From positions 24,114 through 88,113 of the forward strand of contig CACJWG010000003.1 of NCBI GenBank assembly GCA_902597055.1: a DNA stretch of 64,000 nucleotides, in the 5' to 3' direction. How positions within the stretch are numbered: the stretch's first letter is position 1; each line of letters starts with the position of its first letter. The notes under the pieces were generated by a model, which searched no databases, was not told the DNA's origin, and worked only from the letters and a program-made list of their open reading frames with translations. The stretch is from an uncultured Pelagibacteraceae bacterium (lineage in GTDB: Bacteria > Pseudomonadota > Alphaproteobacteria > Pelagibacterales > Pelagibacteraceae). This document shows positions 38,951 through 47,172 of the stretch, piece by piece. The position numbers were made by a program, and so were the translations under genes.

Positions 38951-39607
38951 ATGCAAAAATACGACTTTATTAAATCTACTTTTGACTTCTCAAATGCTCC
39001 TATTAAAAGATTTGTTAAAATCGAAAAAAAGGAGGATTTACTTAAAAAACTTAAGGACGAAATCTCTAATATTGAAAATTGCACTCTAAAAAATAATTCA
39101 AAAAATTTAGTTTTTGCTGATGGTGATCATGACAGTAGTATTATGTTGATAGGTGAAGGCCCTGGTCAAAAAGAAGATGAACAGGGAAAACCTTTTGTGG
39201 GCGACGCAGGCTTACTTTTGAATAAAATGTTAGCTGCAATAAATATTAAACGAAATAAAGTTTATGTAACAAATATAGTAAATTACAGACCACCTGAAAA
39301 TAGAAAACCTAATGAAGTTGAGATTAATACTTATGCTCCTTTTATAAAAAAACATATTTCAATTATAAACCCCAAGTTAATAATATTATTGGGAAGCACT
39401 GCTATGGAGGCTTTTTTCGGAAATAAGGAGAAAATTTCTAAATCAAGAGGATTTTGGAAAGAACTAATTGTTAATAACAAAACTTATTTAACTATGGTTA
39501 CCTTCCACCCTGCTTATTTGTTAAGACAGCCAGATCAAAAAAAATTTTCTTGGGCAGATTTAAAAGAAATAAGAAATAAAATTGAAGAATTGAAAATTGG
39601 AATATAA
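38951..39607 (+). CDS. Uracil-DNA glycosylase, type 4/5-like, lacking most Fe-S cysteines
   Basis: The 218-residue protein has the UDG fold motifs of family 4. Motif A is GEGPGQKEDEQGKPFVGDAG (68-87), VTNIVNYRPPENR follows, and motif B is HPAYLLRQP (186-194). Family 4 enzymes usually hold a 4Fe-4S cluster with four Cys. Here the whole protein contains a single Cys (C44); the usual Cys before RPP is Y112 and that in the following helix is Y128. It probably removes uracil from DNA without a cluster, or has another role. It overlaps rnhB by 11 bp. Confidence 0.82.
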   Translation: MQKYDFIKSTFDFSNAPIKRFVKIEKKEDLLKKLKDEISNIENCTLKNNSKNLVFADGDHDSSIMLIGEGPGQKEDEQGKPFVGDAGLLLNKMLAAINIKRNKVYVTNIVNYRPPENRKPNEVEINTYAPFIKKHISIINPKLIILLGSTAMEAFFGNKEKISKSRGFWKELIVNNKTYLTMVTFHPAYLLRQPDQKKFSWADLKEIRNKIEELKIGI

Positions 39608-40181
39608 ATCTCAAAAAAGTGTAGCTGGGGTAGATGAGGTCGGTAGAGGTAGTCTTATTGGGCCTGTATATGCAGCGGCAGTAGTTTTTAAAAAAGGTTT
39701 TGATAAAAAGAGAGTAAAAGACTCAAAAAAATTATCTCCTAAGGAGAGAGAATTTTTGGAAAATTACATAAAAAAAAATTCTTATTGGGCTATTGGGACT
39801 GCTTCAAAAAAAGAAATTGAAAAAATTAATATTTTAAATGCATCTCTTTTGGCGATGAAAAGATCAATTTTAAAATTAAAATTCAAACCACAAATAGTAA
39901 AAGTTGATGGAAATAAAAAACCTAATATTAATAACTTAAATATAAAATCAGTTGTTAGAGGTGACCAGAAAATTCCTGAAATTTCTGCAGCGTCTATTTT
40001 AGCAAAAGTCTCAAGAGACCGATTGATTAGAAAGATGTCAAAAAAATTTAAAGCTTATTTGTGGGATAAAAATGTTGGCTATGGGACTAGAGATCATCTT
40101 TCAGCAATTAAAAAATTTGGGATTACAAAACATCATAGAAAAACATTCAAACCAATACACAATATATTGAGTCCTAAATAA
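39597..40181 (+). CDS. rnhB: Ribonuclease HII
   Basis: RNase HII cuts RNA of RNA/DNA hybrids and single ribonucleotides in DNA. The 194-residue protein has GVDEVGRGSLIGPVYAAAV with catalytic Asp/Glu near 11-12, KVDGNKKP with the third acidic residue, and AASILAKVSRDRLIRKM. The start is TTG at 39597, since conserved sequence begins within ten residues and no ATG is available. It overlaps the UDG gene by 11 bp, so the message is probably shared. Confidence 0.95.
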   Translation: MEYKSQKSVAGVDEVGRGSLIGPVYAAAVVFKKGFDKKRVKDSKKLSPKEREFLENYIKKNSYWAIGTASKKEIEKINILNASLLAMKRSILKLKFKPQIVKVDGNKKPNINNLNIKSVVRGDQKIPEISAASILAKVSRDRLIRKMSKKFKAYLWDKNVGYGTRDHLSAIKKFGITKHHRKTFKPIHNILSPK

Positions 40182-40219
40182 TCGAAGGCACAATTAATCA
40201 AAATTAATTCAATCATGAG

Positions 40220-40248
40220 TTGACCTGGACTCCGACCTAGAGTCTAAT
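40220..40248 (+). promoter_or_regulatory. ccrM promoter carrying GANTC sites
   Basis: TTGACC (-35, 40220-40225) and TCTAAT (-10, 40243-40248) are exactly 17 bp apart, each matching consensus at five of six positions; predicted transcription start is about 40255 and the ATG is at 40262. GACTC (40228-40232) lies in the spacer and GAGTC (40240-40244) overlaps the -10. A third GANTC is at 40169-40173 in the end of rnhB. GANTC is the CcrM target in other alphaproteobacteria, so methylation could affect this promoter. Confidence 0.65.
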
Positions 40249-40261
40249 TGTTTCTTTTAAA

Positions 40262-41341
40262 ATGAGAGAGTTAGATTTAAAAAACAAAATTATTAACGGA
40301 GACAGTCTTAAAGAATTGAAAAGAATTCCAGATGAGACTTTCGATTTAGTTTTTGCAGATCCGCCTTACAACCTTCAACTAAAAAATAAACTAACTAGAC
40401 CAGATAGATCAAAAGTTAATGCAGTAAATGATAAATGGGATCAATTTGAAAGTTTTAAGAAGTATGACGAATTCACATATGCGTGGTTAAGTGAGTGTAA
40501 AAGAATTTTAAAAAAGAATGGAGCAATCTGGGTTATAGGAAGTTATCATAATATATTTAGAGTTGGTACAGCTATTCAAAATTTAGGGTTTTGGATTTTA
40601 AATGATGTAATTTGGAACAAAAAAAATCCAATGCCAAATTTTAGAGGGACAAGATTTACTAATGCTCATGAAACTTTAATTTGGGCTTCAAAATCAGAGA
40701 ATTCAAAATATACTTTTAATTATCAATCATTAAAATGTTTGAATGATGATTTACAAATGAGATCTAATTGGGATTTGCCCATTTGCAATGGAACAGAACG
40801 TTTAAAAAAAAATGGAAAGAAGGTTCATTCTACACAAAAACCAGAAGCTTTACTTCATAGAATTTTATTAGCAACTTCAAATAAAGATGATTTAATTCTT
40901 GATCCATTTTTGGGATCAGGCACAACTGCAACGGTTGCAAAAAAATTGAGTAGAAATTATTACGGTATAGAAAAAGAAAAATCCTATTTCAAAGCTGCCG
41001 AACAAAGATTGAAGAATACAAAACCAATAGAAGATCATTATTTAGATACACTCAAAAACAATAAATCCAAACCAAGAATACCTTTTGGTTCACTGGTTGA
41101 ATTGGGAATAATTAAGCCTGGCACTATTATTTTTGATAATAAAAAGAAAATCAGTGCAAAAATTATGGTTGATGGGAGTATCAAACATGCTCAAACTGAA
41201 GGTTCAATTCATAAGGTTGCAGCTACAATTTTAGGAGCAGAAAGCTGCAATGGATGGACTTATTGGCATTGCGAATTAGGAAATACTTTCGTGCCAATAG
41301 ATAATTTAAGACAAAAATTCTTGTCAAAAAGTTACCTATAA
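40262..41341 (+). CDS. ccrM: Cell-cycle DNA adenine methyltransferase, CcrM type
   Basis: This is a beta-class N6-adenine methyltransferase expected to modify GANTC. The 359-residue protein has the catalytic DPPY (33-36) N-terminal to the SAM-binding DPFLGSGTT (214-222), and a C-terminal RAMA domain of about 90 residues (ELGIIKPGTIIFDNKK to the end), which is typical of CcrM. No restriction endonuclease gene is adjacent, so a solitary regulatory methyltransferase is likely. It has its own promoter containing GANTC. It overlaps the convergent monooxygenase gene by 10 bp. Confidence 0.94.
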   Translation: MRELDLKNKIINGDSLKELKRIPDETFDLVFADPPYNLQLKNKLTRPDRSKVNAVNDKWDQFESFKKYDEFTYAWLSECKRILKKNGAIWVIGSYHNIFRVGTAIQNLGFWILNDVIWNKKNPMPNFRGTRFTNAHETLIWASKSENSKYTFNYQSLKCLNDDLQMRSNWDLPICNGTERLKKNGKKVHSTQKPEALLHRILLATSNKDDLILDPFLGSGTTATVAKKLSRNYYGIEKEKSYFKAAEQRLKNTKPIEDHYLDTLKNNKSKPRIPFGSLVELGIIKPGTIIFDNKKKISAKIMVDGSIKHAQTEGSIHKVAATILGAESCNGWTYWHCELGNTFVPIDNLRQKFLSKSYL

Positions 41342-42474
41342 ATTTTTCCTAAATAACTTTCTAAAAACTTTTTATTTTTTACTAATTTTTTTAAAAAAAT
41401 ATTTCTAAGATATACAGTTAAAGGATTTGATAGATGAAAAGCAAACTGATTCAATTTTGATCTATTATTTACCATTTTTGTTTTATTAACCCTATTTTTA
41501 AAAAAGTTAGCATTGGAATTATTTTCTATACTAGCAAATAGTTCATGTGCGCCCTCTATAGACTGAGATGCACCTTGAGCAAATGATGGTGGGAAAGCAA
41601 AAAAAGCATCTCCTATTAAATAAATGTTCTTATTTTTTACTTCAAAAAAATTATCACTAACAAACACGGGAAATATTTTTAATTCTTTAAGATTATTAAA
41701 AAATTCTTTGTTCTCTTGAGGAATATTTTCCAAAATTTTTTGTATAAATAATTTATCATTAAACAATGAGTAATTTTTCTGTTCGTCTGCTGAAAGTTTA
41801 TATTTCATTATAGCTATTAAGTTTAAATCTCCACCTGGAGAAATAGGATAAATTACATGATGAAAATCAGAGCCCAAAAATAACAAAATATTCTTTTTAT
41901 CAATTATATTTGAATTTGCCGGTATCTTTCCCCTTATAGCTAAAGTATTATTATATTTTGGTTGAACTTGTTTATTTGAAACAAGATTTCTACTTTTTGA
42001 AAAAACCCCTTCAGAAATAATTAGATTATCAAATTCGTGAGTTTCTTTATTTTCAAAAGTAAGTTTTATTTTTTCTTGCTCTTGATCAATTTTCGATACA
42101 CTATAATTTGTTTTGATCAAATCCTCTAAATCTTTTTTAAGAAAATTGATCAAAGTAGATCTTTTCAAAGTAGTATACTTGCAATCATTTGAGTTAAATT
42201 CAGATATATCTAGTTCACATATTTTATCTTCATCTTTTTTTGAATAAAAATTTATTTTTTCTGGATTAAATTTTTCGTTTTTTTCTAATTTGTTAAATCC
42301 AATTTCATTTAAAAGTTTGACACTGTTTGTAGATAATTGTACGCCGTACCCCTCATCTAGATTAAGAGAGTTTTTTTTATCAAAAATTGATACTTGATAT
42401 TTAGGGTTTTTTTTAAAAAGATTAGCTATATATAATCCTGATATCCCTGCTCCGATAATTCCAATTTTTTTCAT
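41332..42474 (-). CDS. FAD-dependent monooxygenase (UbiH/PHBH-like fold)
   Basis: The 380-residue flavoprotein has the N-terminal FAD motif GIIGAGISGLYIANLF, the class A hydroxylase segment around NLIISEGVFSKSRNLV (a DG-type motif with E in place of D and G retained), and the second FAD motif YLIGDAFFAFPPSFAQGASQ. The family hydroxylates aromatic or quinone rings. A ubiquinone hydroxylase role is possible but the motifs do not settle it. The ATG overlaps the mutY stop by 4 bp. Confidence 0.82.
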   Translation of the reverse strand: MKKIGIIGAGISGLYIANLFKKNPKYQVSIFDKKNSLNLDEGYGVQLSTNSVKLLNEIGFNKLEKNEKFNPEKINFYSKKDEDKICELDISEFNSNDCKYTTLKRSTLINFLKKDLEDLIKTNYSVSKIDQEQEKIKLTFENKETHEFDNLIISEGVFSKSRNLVSNKQVQPKYNNTLAIRGKIPANSNIIDKKNILLFLGSDFHHVIYPISPGGDLNLIAIMKYKLSADEQKNYSLFNDKLFIQKILENIPQENKEFFNNLKELKIFPVFVSDNFFEVKNKNIYLIGDAFFAFPPSFAQGASQSIEGAHELFASIENNSNANFFKNRVNKTKMVNNRSKLNQFAFHLSNPLTVYLRNIFLKKLVKNKKFLESYLGKIYR

Positions 42475-43460
42475 ACATTACTTGAAGCTACTCTAAATAA
42501 TTTTTTTGTAAAAGATGGTATTACTTCACTTACTATTTTTTTTTGGTTTAAAATTAAGCCTTTATTTGTTGATTTAATTTTATTTTTATTAATTACAATA
42601 TTCATATCTATATTAGATATCTTAATTTTTGTTTTTACTTTTGGTGAAGAGTTAAATTTTGACTTATCTATTTCGTTCATCGGAAAGATTAATAAATTTT
42701 TAAGAAAGTTAAATTTATTATTTCTAACTAATAACATTTTATTTTCATTCATATAAATATTTGCCTCAAAATATTTGATCTTATTTTTTTTCGTTTTTTT
42801 TATTATAGAAAAATCTTTTCGTTTATATGAAATACAATTTATTCTTATTGGACACTTGTCGCATAATGGAGAGGTGGGCCTGCATACTAAAGCACCTAAT
42901 TCCATTATAGCTTGAGCATAATCACTTGCTCTTTCTGATAAACCAAAAAATTTTTTTGAAATTTGCATATTTTCTTTTGATATAGCTTTTTCACTTCTAA
43001 GGTATAGAACCCTTTTAAGAATTCTTTCAACATTTCCGTCCAAAGGAATAAATTTTTGATTGAAAGCAATAGCCATTATTGCAGTAGACGTATAGTCACC
43101 AACTCCAGGCAAAGATTTTAAATCTTCAATATTGGATGGTAAAGTTCCACCAAATTTACCATTAATCATTATCGCAGATTTTTTTAGATTTCTAGCTCTA
43201 GAGTAGTAACCCAGTCCTTCCCACAACTTCATTAGTGTTTGGTCATTTGCTTTAGACAACTTTTTAAAGTTTGGAATTTTTTGCACAAATCTTTTGAAAT
43301 AAGGAATTACAGTTGAAACTTGAGTTTGTTGCAACATAAACTCACTAACCAACGTAAAATAAAGTTTTTGTTCCTTAGAATTATTTTTTCTCCATGGAAG
43401 AATTCTCTTATTATTATCGTACCAAAATAAAATTTTTTTTGATATAATTGATTTAGTCAT
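42471..43460 (-). CDS. mutY: A/G-specific adenine glycosylase MutY
   Basis: MutY removes A mispaired with 8-oxoguanine. The 329-residue protein has FMLQQTQVSTVIPYF with the catalytic-Glu helix region altered to SEFMLQQTQ, the helix-hairpin-helix LKSLPGVGDYTSTAIMAIAF, and the catalytic Asp in PLDGNVERIL. The 4Fe-4S loop is C-x6-C-x2-C-x5-C in CRPTSPLCDKCPIRINC. A shortened Nudix-like C-terminal domain follows. Its start codon overlaps, on the opposite strand, the start codon of the DUF721 gene. Confidence 0.95.
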   Translation of the reverse strand: MTKSIISKKILFWYDNNKRILPWRKNNSKEQKLYFTLVSEFMLQQTQVSTVIPYFKRFVQKIPNFKKLSKANDQTLMKLWEGLGYYSRARNLKKSAIMINGKFGGTLPSNIEDLKSLPGVGDYTSTAIMAIAFNQKFIPLDGNVERILKRVLYLRSEKAISKENMQISKKFFGLSERASDYAQAIMELGALVCRPTSPLCDKCPIRINCISYKRKDFSIIKKTKKNKIKYFEANIYMNENKMLLVRNNKFNFLKNLLIFPMNEIDKSKFNSSPKVKTKIKISNIDMNIVINKNKIKSTNKGLILNQKKIVSEVIPSFTKKLFRVASSNV

Positions 43461-43926
43461 GAAATTTAATTCTAATCAGAGATTTAAAGTCATTCAAGGA
43501 TTAAGATCTTTTAAAGACACTTTGCCCACAAAGGTAAAAAAGTTATTGAAACAAAAAGGAGAGGTTTATTCTGAACTTATAGAAAATTGGAGAATGTTTG
43601 TTGGTGATGAGCTATTTTCTTTAAGTTATCCAAAAAAATATTTGAGCTCTAATAAATTTAGAAAATCCGTATTGGAAGTAATGGTTAAGAGAGGTCACGA
43701 AGTCGAGTTAGAGTATTCAAAAAAAAATATAATAGATAAGATCAATTCTTTTTTTGGATATGATTTAATTTCAACATTAAAAGTGTATACCTTTGACAGG
43801 AAAGATGAAAAAATAAAAAGTGTTAAAAAAAGTAATTCCAAATACAATTTAGGGGAAATTAAAAATAAAAAAATTGAAAATTCTTTAAAAGAATTTGCTA
43901 AAGTGTATAGAGAAAAAAATGATTAA
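43459..43926 (+). CDS. DUF721 (DciA-related) protein
   Basis: The 155-residue basic protein fits DUF721, relatives of the replicative-helicase operator DciA. The conserved part includes YSELIENWRMFVGDELFSLSYP (near 36-57) and the beta-strand segment KSVLEVMVKRGHEVELEYSKKNIIDKINSFFG (near 68-99). In alphaproteobacteria the order mutY / DUF721 / DsbA-like / smc recurs, and it is complete here. Function is inferred to be nucleic-acid related. The start codon shares two bases with the mutY start on the other strand. Confidence 0.8.
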   Translation: MKFNSNQRFKVIQGLRSFKDTLPTKVKKLLKQKGEVYSELIENWRMFVGDELFSLSYPKKYLSSNKFRKSVLEVMVKRGHEVELEYSKKNIIDKINSFFGYDLISTLKVYTFDRKDEKIKSVKKSNSKYNLGEIKNKKIENSLKEFAKVYREKND

Positions 43927-44497
43927 GAAAATTTTTGTTCTAATAATTTTTGTTCTATTTCAGACAAATGTTAACGCATCTTCCTTCAAACCAATAATTG
44001 AGGGAAGAGAAGATGCAAAAATTAAACTAATAATTTACGAGTCTCTTACTTGTTCATTCTGTGCAGATTTTCATAATAAAGTTTATCCTGAATTAAAAAA
44101 AGAATTTATTGATACTGGTATTATAAATATTGAATTTAGAAATTTCCCATTAGACATGGCAGCATTAAATGCATCTAAACTTGCTCATTGTAACAATGAT
44201 GGCAAATCAGACTTACTACATTTTTTATATTCTAACCAAAAAAAGTGGGCTAAAGGATCAACAATTGAAGAACTTAATTCAAATTTGTCTTCAGTTATAA
44301 AATTATTTGGAAAACCTCTAGATGAAGAAAAGTGTTTTTCTAACACTGAGTTAGAGGCCTTTATCTTAAACGAACGAATCGAGGGTGTAAAAGAATTTGA
44401 TATAAATTCAACCCCTACACTTATTTTAAACGACCAAAAGTTTGAAAAAACGCTATCGTTTAAAAATTTAAAAAAAGCCATAGAAAAACTGTTATAA
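43919..44497 (+). CDS. Secreted DsbA-like thiol:disulfide protein
   Basis: I place the start at ATG 43919 (192 residues) because a clean signal peptide begins there (MIKKIFVLIIFVLFQTNVNA). The thioredoxin-fold domain has the redox site CSFC in YESLTCSFCADFHNKVYP, a helical insertion, and a cis-proline loop in NSTPTLIL. Two further Cys lie in KLAHC and EEKCFS. It should oxidise or isomerise disulfides in the periplasm. The gene overlaps the DUF721 gene by 8 bp and ends 7 bp before smc. Confidence 0.88.
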   Translation: MIKKIFVLIIFVLFQTNVNASSFKPIIEGREDAKIKLIIYESLTCSFCADFHNKVYPELKKEFIDTGIINIEFRNFPLDMAALNASKLAHCNNDGKSDLLHFLYSNQKKWAKGSTIEELNSNLSSVIKLFGKPLDEEKCFSNTELEAFILNERIEGVKEFDINSTPTLILNDQKFEKTLSFKNLKKAIEKLL

Positions 44498-44504
44498 TTC
44501 CTTA

Positions 44505-46901
44505 ATGGAATTTAAAAAAATTCAACTAAACGGTTTTAAATCTTTTGCAGATAAAACAAGTTTACTTATTGAGGACGGTCTAACTGGAATAGTTGGTCCA
44601 AACGGTTGTGGTAAATCAAATATCGTTGAGTCTTTAAGATGGTGCATGGGTGAAACATCAGCAAAAAGCATGAGAGGCTCAGGTATGGAAGATGTAATTT
44701 TTTCCGGTACTTCAAACAAACCTTCCAAAAATATAGCTGAGGTAATTGTAAACCTATCGAATGATGGAAGTTTAGGATCACACAATTATAAACACATTCC
44801 CGAAATAGAAATTAGAAGAAAGATTGAAAAAGATAAGGGATCAAAGTTTCATATAAATGGGAAAGAAGTAAGGGCAAAAGATGCTCAAATGTTTTTTGCT
44901 GACCTTTCAACTGGGGCTCACTCTCCATCATTAATTAGCCAAGGTAGAATTGGATCGTTAGTTACAGCAAAACCAAGTGATAGACGAGCAATACTTGAGG
45001 AGGCAGCGGGAATTTCTGGTTTACATGCTAGAAGACATGAAGCTGAAGTAAGATTAAATGCTGCAGAAAATAATTTAAAAAGAGCAGATGAATTAAGGAG
45101 ACAACAAGAGAAACAACTAGCAAATTTACAAAAACAAGCAGAAGAAGCCGGGAAATATAAGATGATCTCAGAAGAGATTAAAAAAATCGAGGCAGGTTTA
45201 TATTTTCTGAAATTGCAGGAGATAGATAAGGAAATTACCTTAGAAAAAGAAATTAATAAAGACTCTGATCAAGAATTTGAAAATATTACAAATAAAATTA
45301 GTGAAATTGAAAAAAATATAGAAAGTGAAAGTGCAACAAACACCCCAATTAAAGAAAAAAATTTTGAAATACTTTCTAAAATCCAAAGATTAAACTTAGA
45401 ACTCAAAAGTTTGGATGAGGAAAATGATAGAATACAAAGAGAGATTGAAAATTTTAAAAATAGTCTTGTAGAAATAGATAATGATTTAGATAGAGAAAAA
45501 AGTATTACAATTGACGCTAACTCAAATGAAAAAAGGTTAAAAGAAGAAAAAAATGATTTAATCGATATTGATACAAAATACTACGATACTGAAAAAAAAT
45601 CTAATGATGATCTTTTTTCCGTTAAAGATAAACTTAAAAACAATCTTGAAAACGTAAAGACTTTAATTAGTCAGAACCAAAATGATGATGCCATAAAAGC
45701 TATTGAAGAATGTAAAAATGTTATTGAAGAATATGCCGAAAGCTATAGCAAAAATCAAAACATAAAAAATGATTCAATTAAAAGAAAAGAAAGAATAAAA
45801 ATTATTGATACTGAAATTGAAAGTTGGAAAAACCTACTTGAAAATTCCGATAAATCAATAAAACAACTTAATGAAAGAAGACAAAAATCATCTAGTCAAT
45901 TGAATCTTTTGGAAAATAAACCAAACACTCAAGCAGAAAAAAAAGGGCAACTAACTGAAAATTTAAGACTTTCTGAAATTGAGAAAGAAGAGAATGAAAA
46001 ATTAATTGAAATTTCAGATAAAAAATCTAACGCCCTTAATCTTGAGCTTTCAGAGATCAGAGAAAATTCTATAGAAATCAGAGAAAGAAAAGCGAGTTCA
46101 ACAGCAACAATTGATGGTCTGTCAAAAAGAAGAATTGATTTGTTAGAGAGAATTGAAAATGAATTAAATCTTGCAGAAAAAGATGTTTTTGAATTCTCAA
46201 ACTTGAAAGATCAAAGTGATCTCCCGGACGCACTCACACAAGAAGAATTGCTTGATGAAAAGAAAAGAGAGAGAGACAAACTAGGATCAGTAAATCTAAG
46301 AGCAGATGAAGAAACAAGTAAATACGAAATTGAAATTAAAAAAATGGAAAAAGATCGATCAGACTTAGTGACAGCTATTGTCAAACTTAAAGAAAGTATT
46401 AATGAACTTAATCAAAAAGGTCGAGAAAGACTCCTTGAGGCCTTTGAAAAGGTTAATAGAAAGTTTAATGAAGTTTACACAAAATTATTTAATGGTGGAA
46501 GCGCGAAACTGGAATTAGTTGACTCTGATGATCCGCTTGATGCGGGTTTAGAAATGTTGGTAAGTCCTCCAGGAAAAAGACTTCAGTCAATAACTCTTCT
46601 TTCAGGCGGAGAGCAAGCGCTAACTGCTTTATCTTTAATTTTTGCAGTTTTCTTAACTAACCCTTCACCAATATGTGTTCTTGATGAAGTAGATGCACCT
46701 TTAGATGATGCGAACGTTACTCGTTTTTGTAATCTCTTGGATGAACTTATAAAAATTACTAAAACAAAATTTATTATTGTTACCCATCACGCACTTACCA
46801 TGTCAAAAATGAATAGACTTTATGGTGTAACCATGCCAGAGAAAGGCATTAGCCAGCTAGTTTCAGTTGACCTTGAAAAAGCTGAGAGCATGGTTGCCTA
46901 G
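44505..46901 (+). CDS. smc: Shortened SMC-family chromosome segregation ATPase, no recognisable hinge
   Basis: The 798-residue protein has complete SMC heads: Walker A GPNGCGKS (31-38), QGRIG about 146-150, the ABC signature LSGGEQ (699-704) and Walker B ICVLDE (723-728), with a conserved LGSVNLRADEE segment before the C-terminal head. Between the heads (about 175-640) only charged coiled-coil sequence is seen. The globular hinge expected mid-protein, about 100-150 residues with Gly-rich loops, is not found; the middle (about 365-425) is Asp/Asn-rich and helical. Usual bacterial SMCs have about 1150-1200 residues. No frameshift is apparent. The stop directly abuts atpI. How it dimerises is an open question. 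Confidence 0.9.
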   Translation: MEFKKIQLNGFKSFADKTSLLIEDGLTGIVGPNGCGKSNIVESLRWCMGETSAKSMRGSGMEDVIFSGTSNKPSKNIAEVIVNLSNDGSLGSHNYKHIPEIEIRRKIEKDKGSKFHINGKEVRAKDAQMFFADLSTGAHSPSLISQGRIGSLVTAKPSDRRAILEEAAGISGLHARRHEAEVRLNAAENNLKRADELRRQQEKQLANLQKQAEEAGKYKMISEEIKKIEAGLYFLKLQEIDKEITLEKEINKDSDQEFENITNKISEIEKNIESESATNTPIKEKNFEILSKIQRLNLELKSLDEENDRIQREIENFKNSLVEIDNDLDREKSITIDANSNEKRLKEEKNDLIDIDTKYYDTEKKSNDDLFSVKDKLKNNLENVKTLISQNQNDDAIKAIEECKNVIEEYAESYSKNQNIKNDSIKRKERIKIIDTEIESWKNLLENSDKSIKQLNERRQKSSSQLNLLENKPNTQAEKKGQLTENLRLSEIEKEENEKLIEISDKKSNALNLELSEIRENSIEIRERKASSTATIDGLSKRRIDLLERIENELNLAEKDVFEFSNLKDQSDLPDALTQEELLDEKKRERDKLGSVNLRADEETSKYEIEIKKMEKDRSDLVTAIVKLKESINELNQKGRERLLEAFEKVNRKFNEVYTKLFNGGSAKLELVDSDDPLDAGLEMLVSPPGKRLQSITLLSGGEQALTALSLIFAVFLTNPSPICVLDEVDAPLDDANVTRFCNLLDELIKITKTKFIIVTHHALTMSKMNRLYGVTMPEKGISQLVSVDLEKAESMVA

Positions 46902-47168
46902 ATGGGTAAAGAACAGCTTAAAGACCGACTTAAAAATGCACGTAAAAAGTTAAAAATAGAAAAAGAAAATCCTCAAACATCTAATTTTGGACAAGCTTTC
47001 AAATTGAGCACTGAGTTAGTGGCGGCTGTGTTAGTAGGGACAATTATAGGGTTTATTTTAGATAATTGGTTTGATACTAAACCATGGTTAATAATAATAT
47101 TTTTTTTTGTTGGTGTAGTTGCGGGTATATTAAATGTAATTAGGTCAGCAAAAAAGCTACAGAATTGA
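46902..47168 (+). CDS. atpI: ATP synthase protein I (AtpI)
   Basis: The 88-residue protein has a basic N-terminal stretch and two membrane segments (LVAAVLVGTIIGFILD and PWLIIIFFFVGVVAGILNV), the AtpI layout. AtpI is thought to help assemble the c-ring or supply Mg2+; it is not part of the mature enzyme. It directly precedes atpB, and its ATG follows the smc stop with no gap. Confidence 0.9.
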   Translation: MGKEQLKDRLKNARKKLKIEKENPQTSNFGQAFKLSTELVAAVLVGTIIGFILDNWFDTKPWLIIIFFFVGVVAGILNVIRSAKKLQN

Positions 47169-47172
47169 TTTT

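Noticed and set aside
40194..40207. Two TTAA boxes upstream of ccrM as a CtrA site
   Set aside because: The spacing is 6 nt, whereas the CtrA consensus has TTAA-N7-TTAA, and TTAA is common in this AT-rich sequence.
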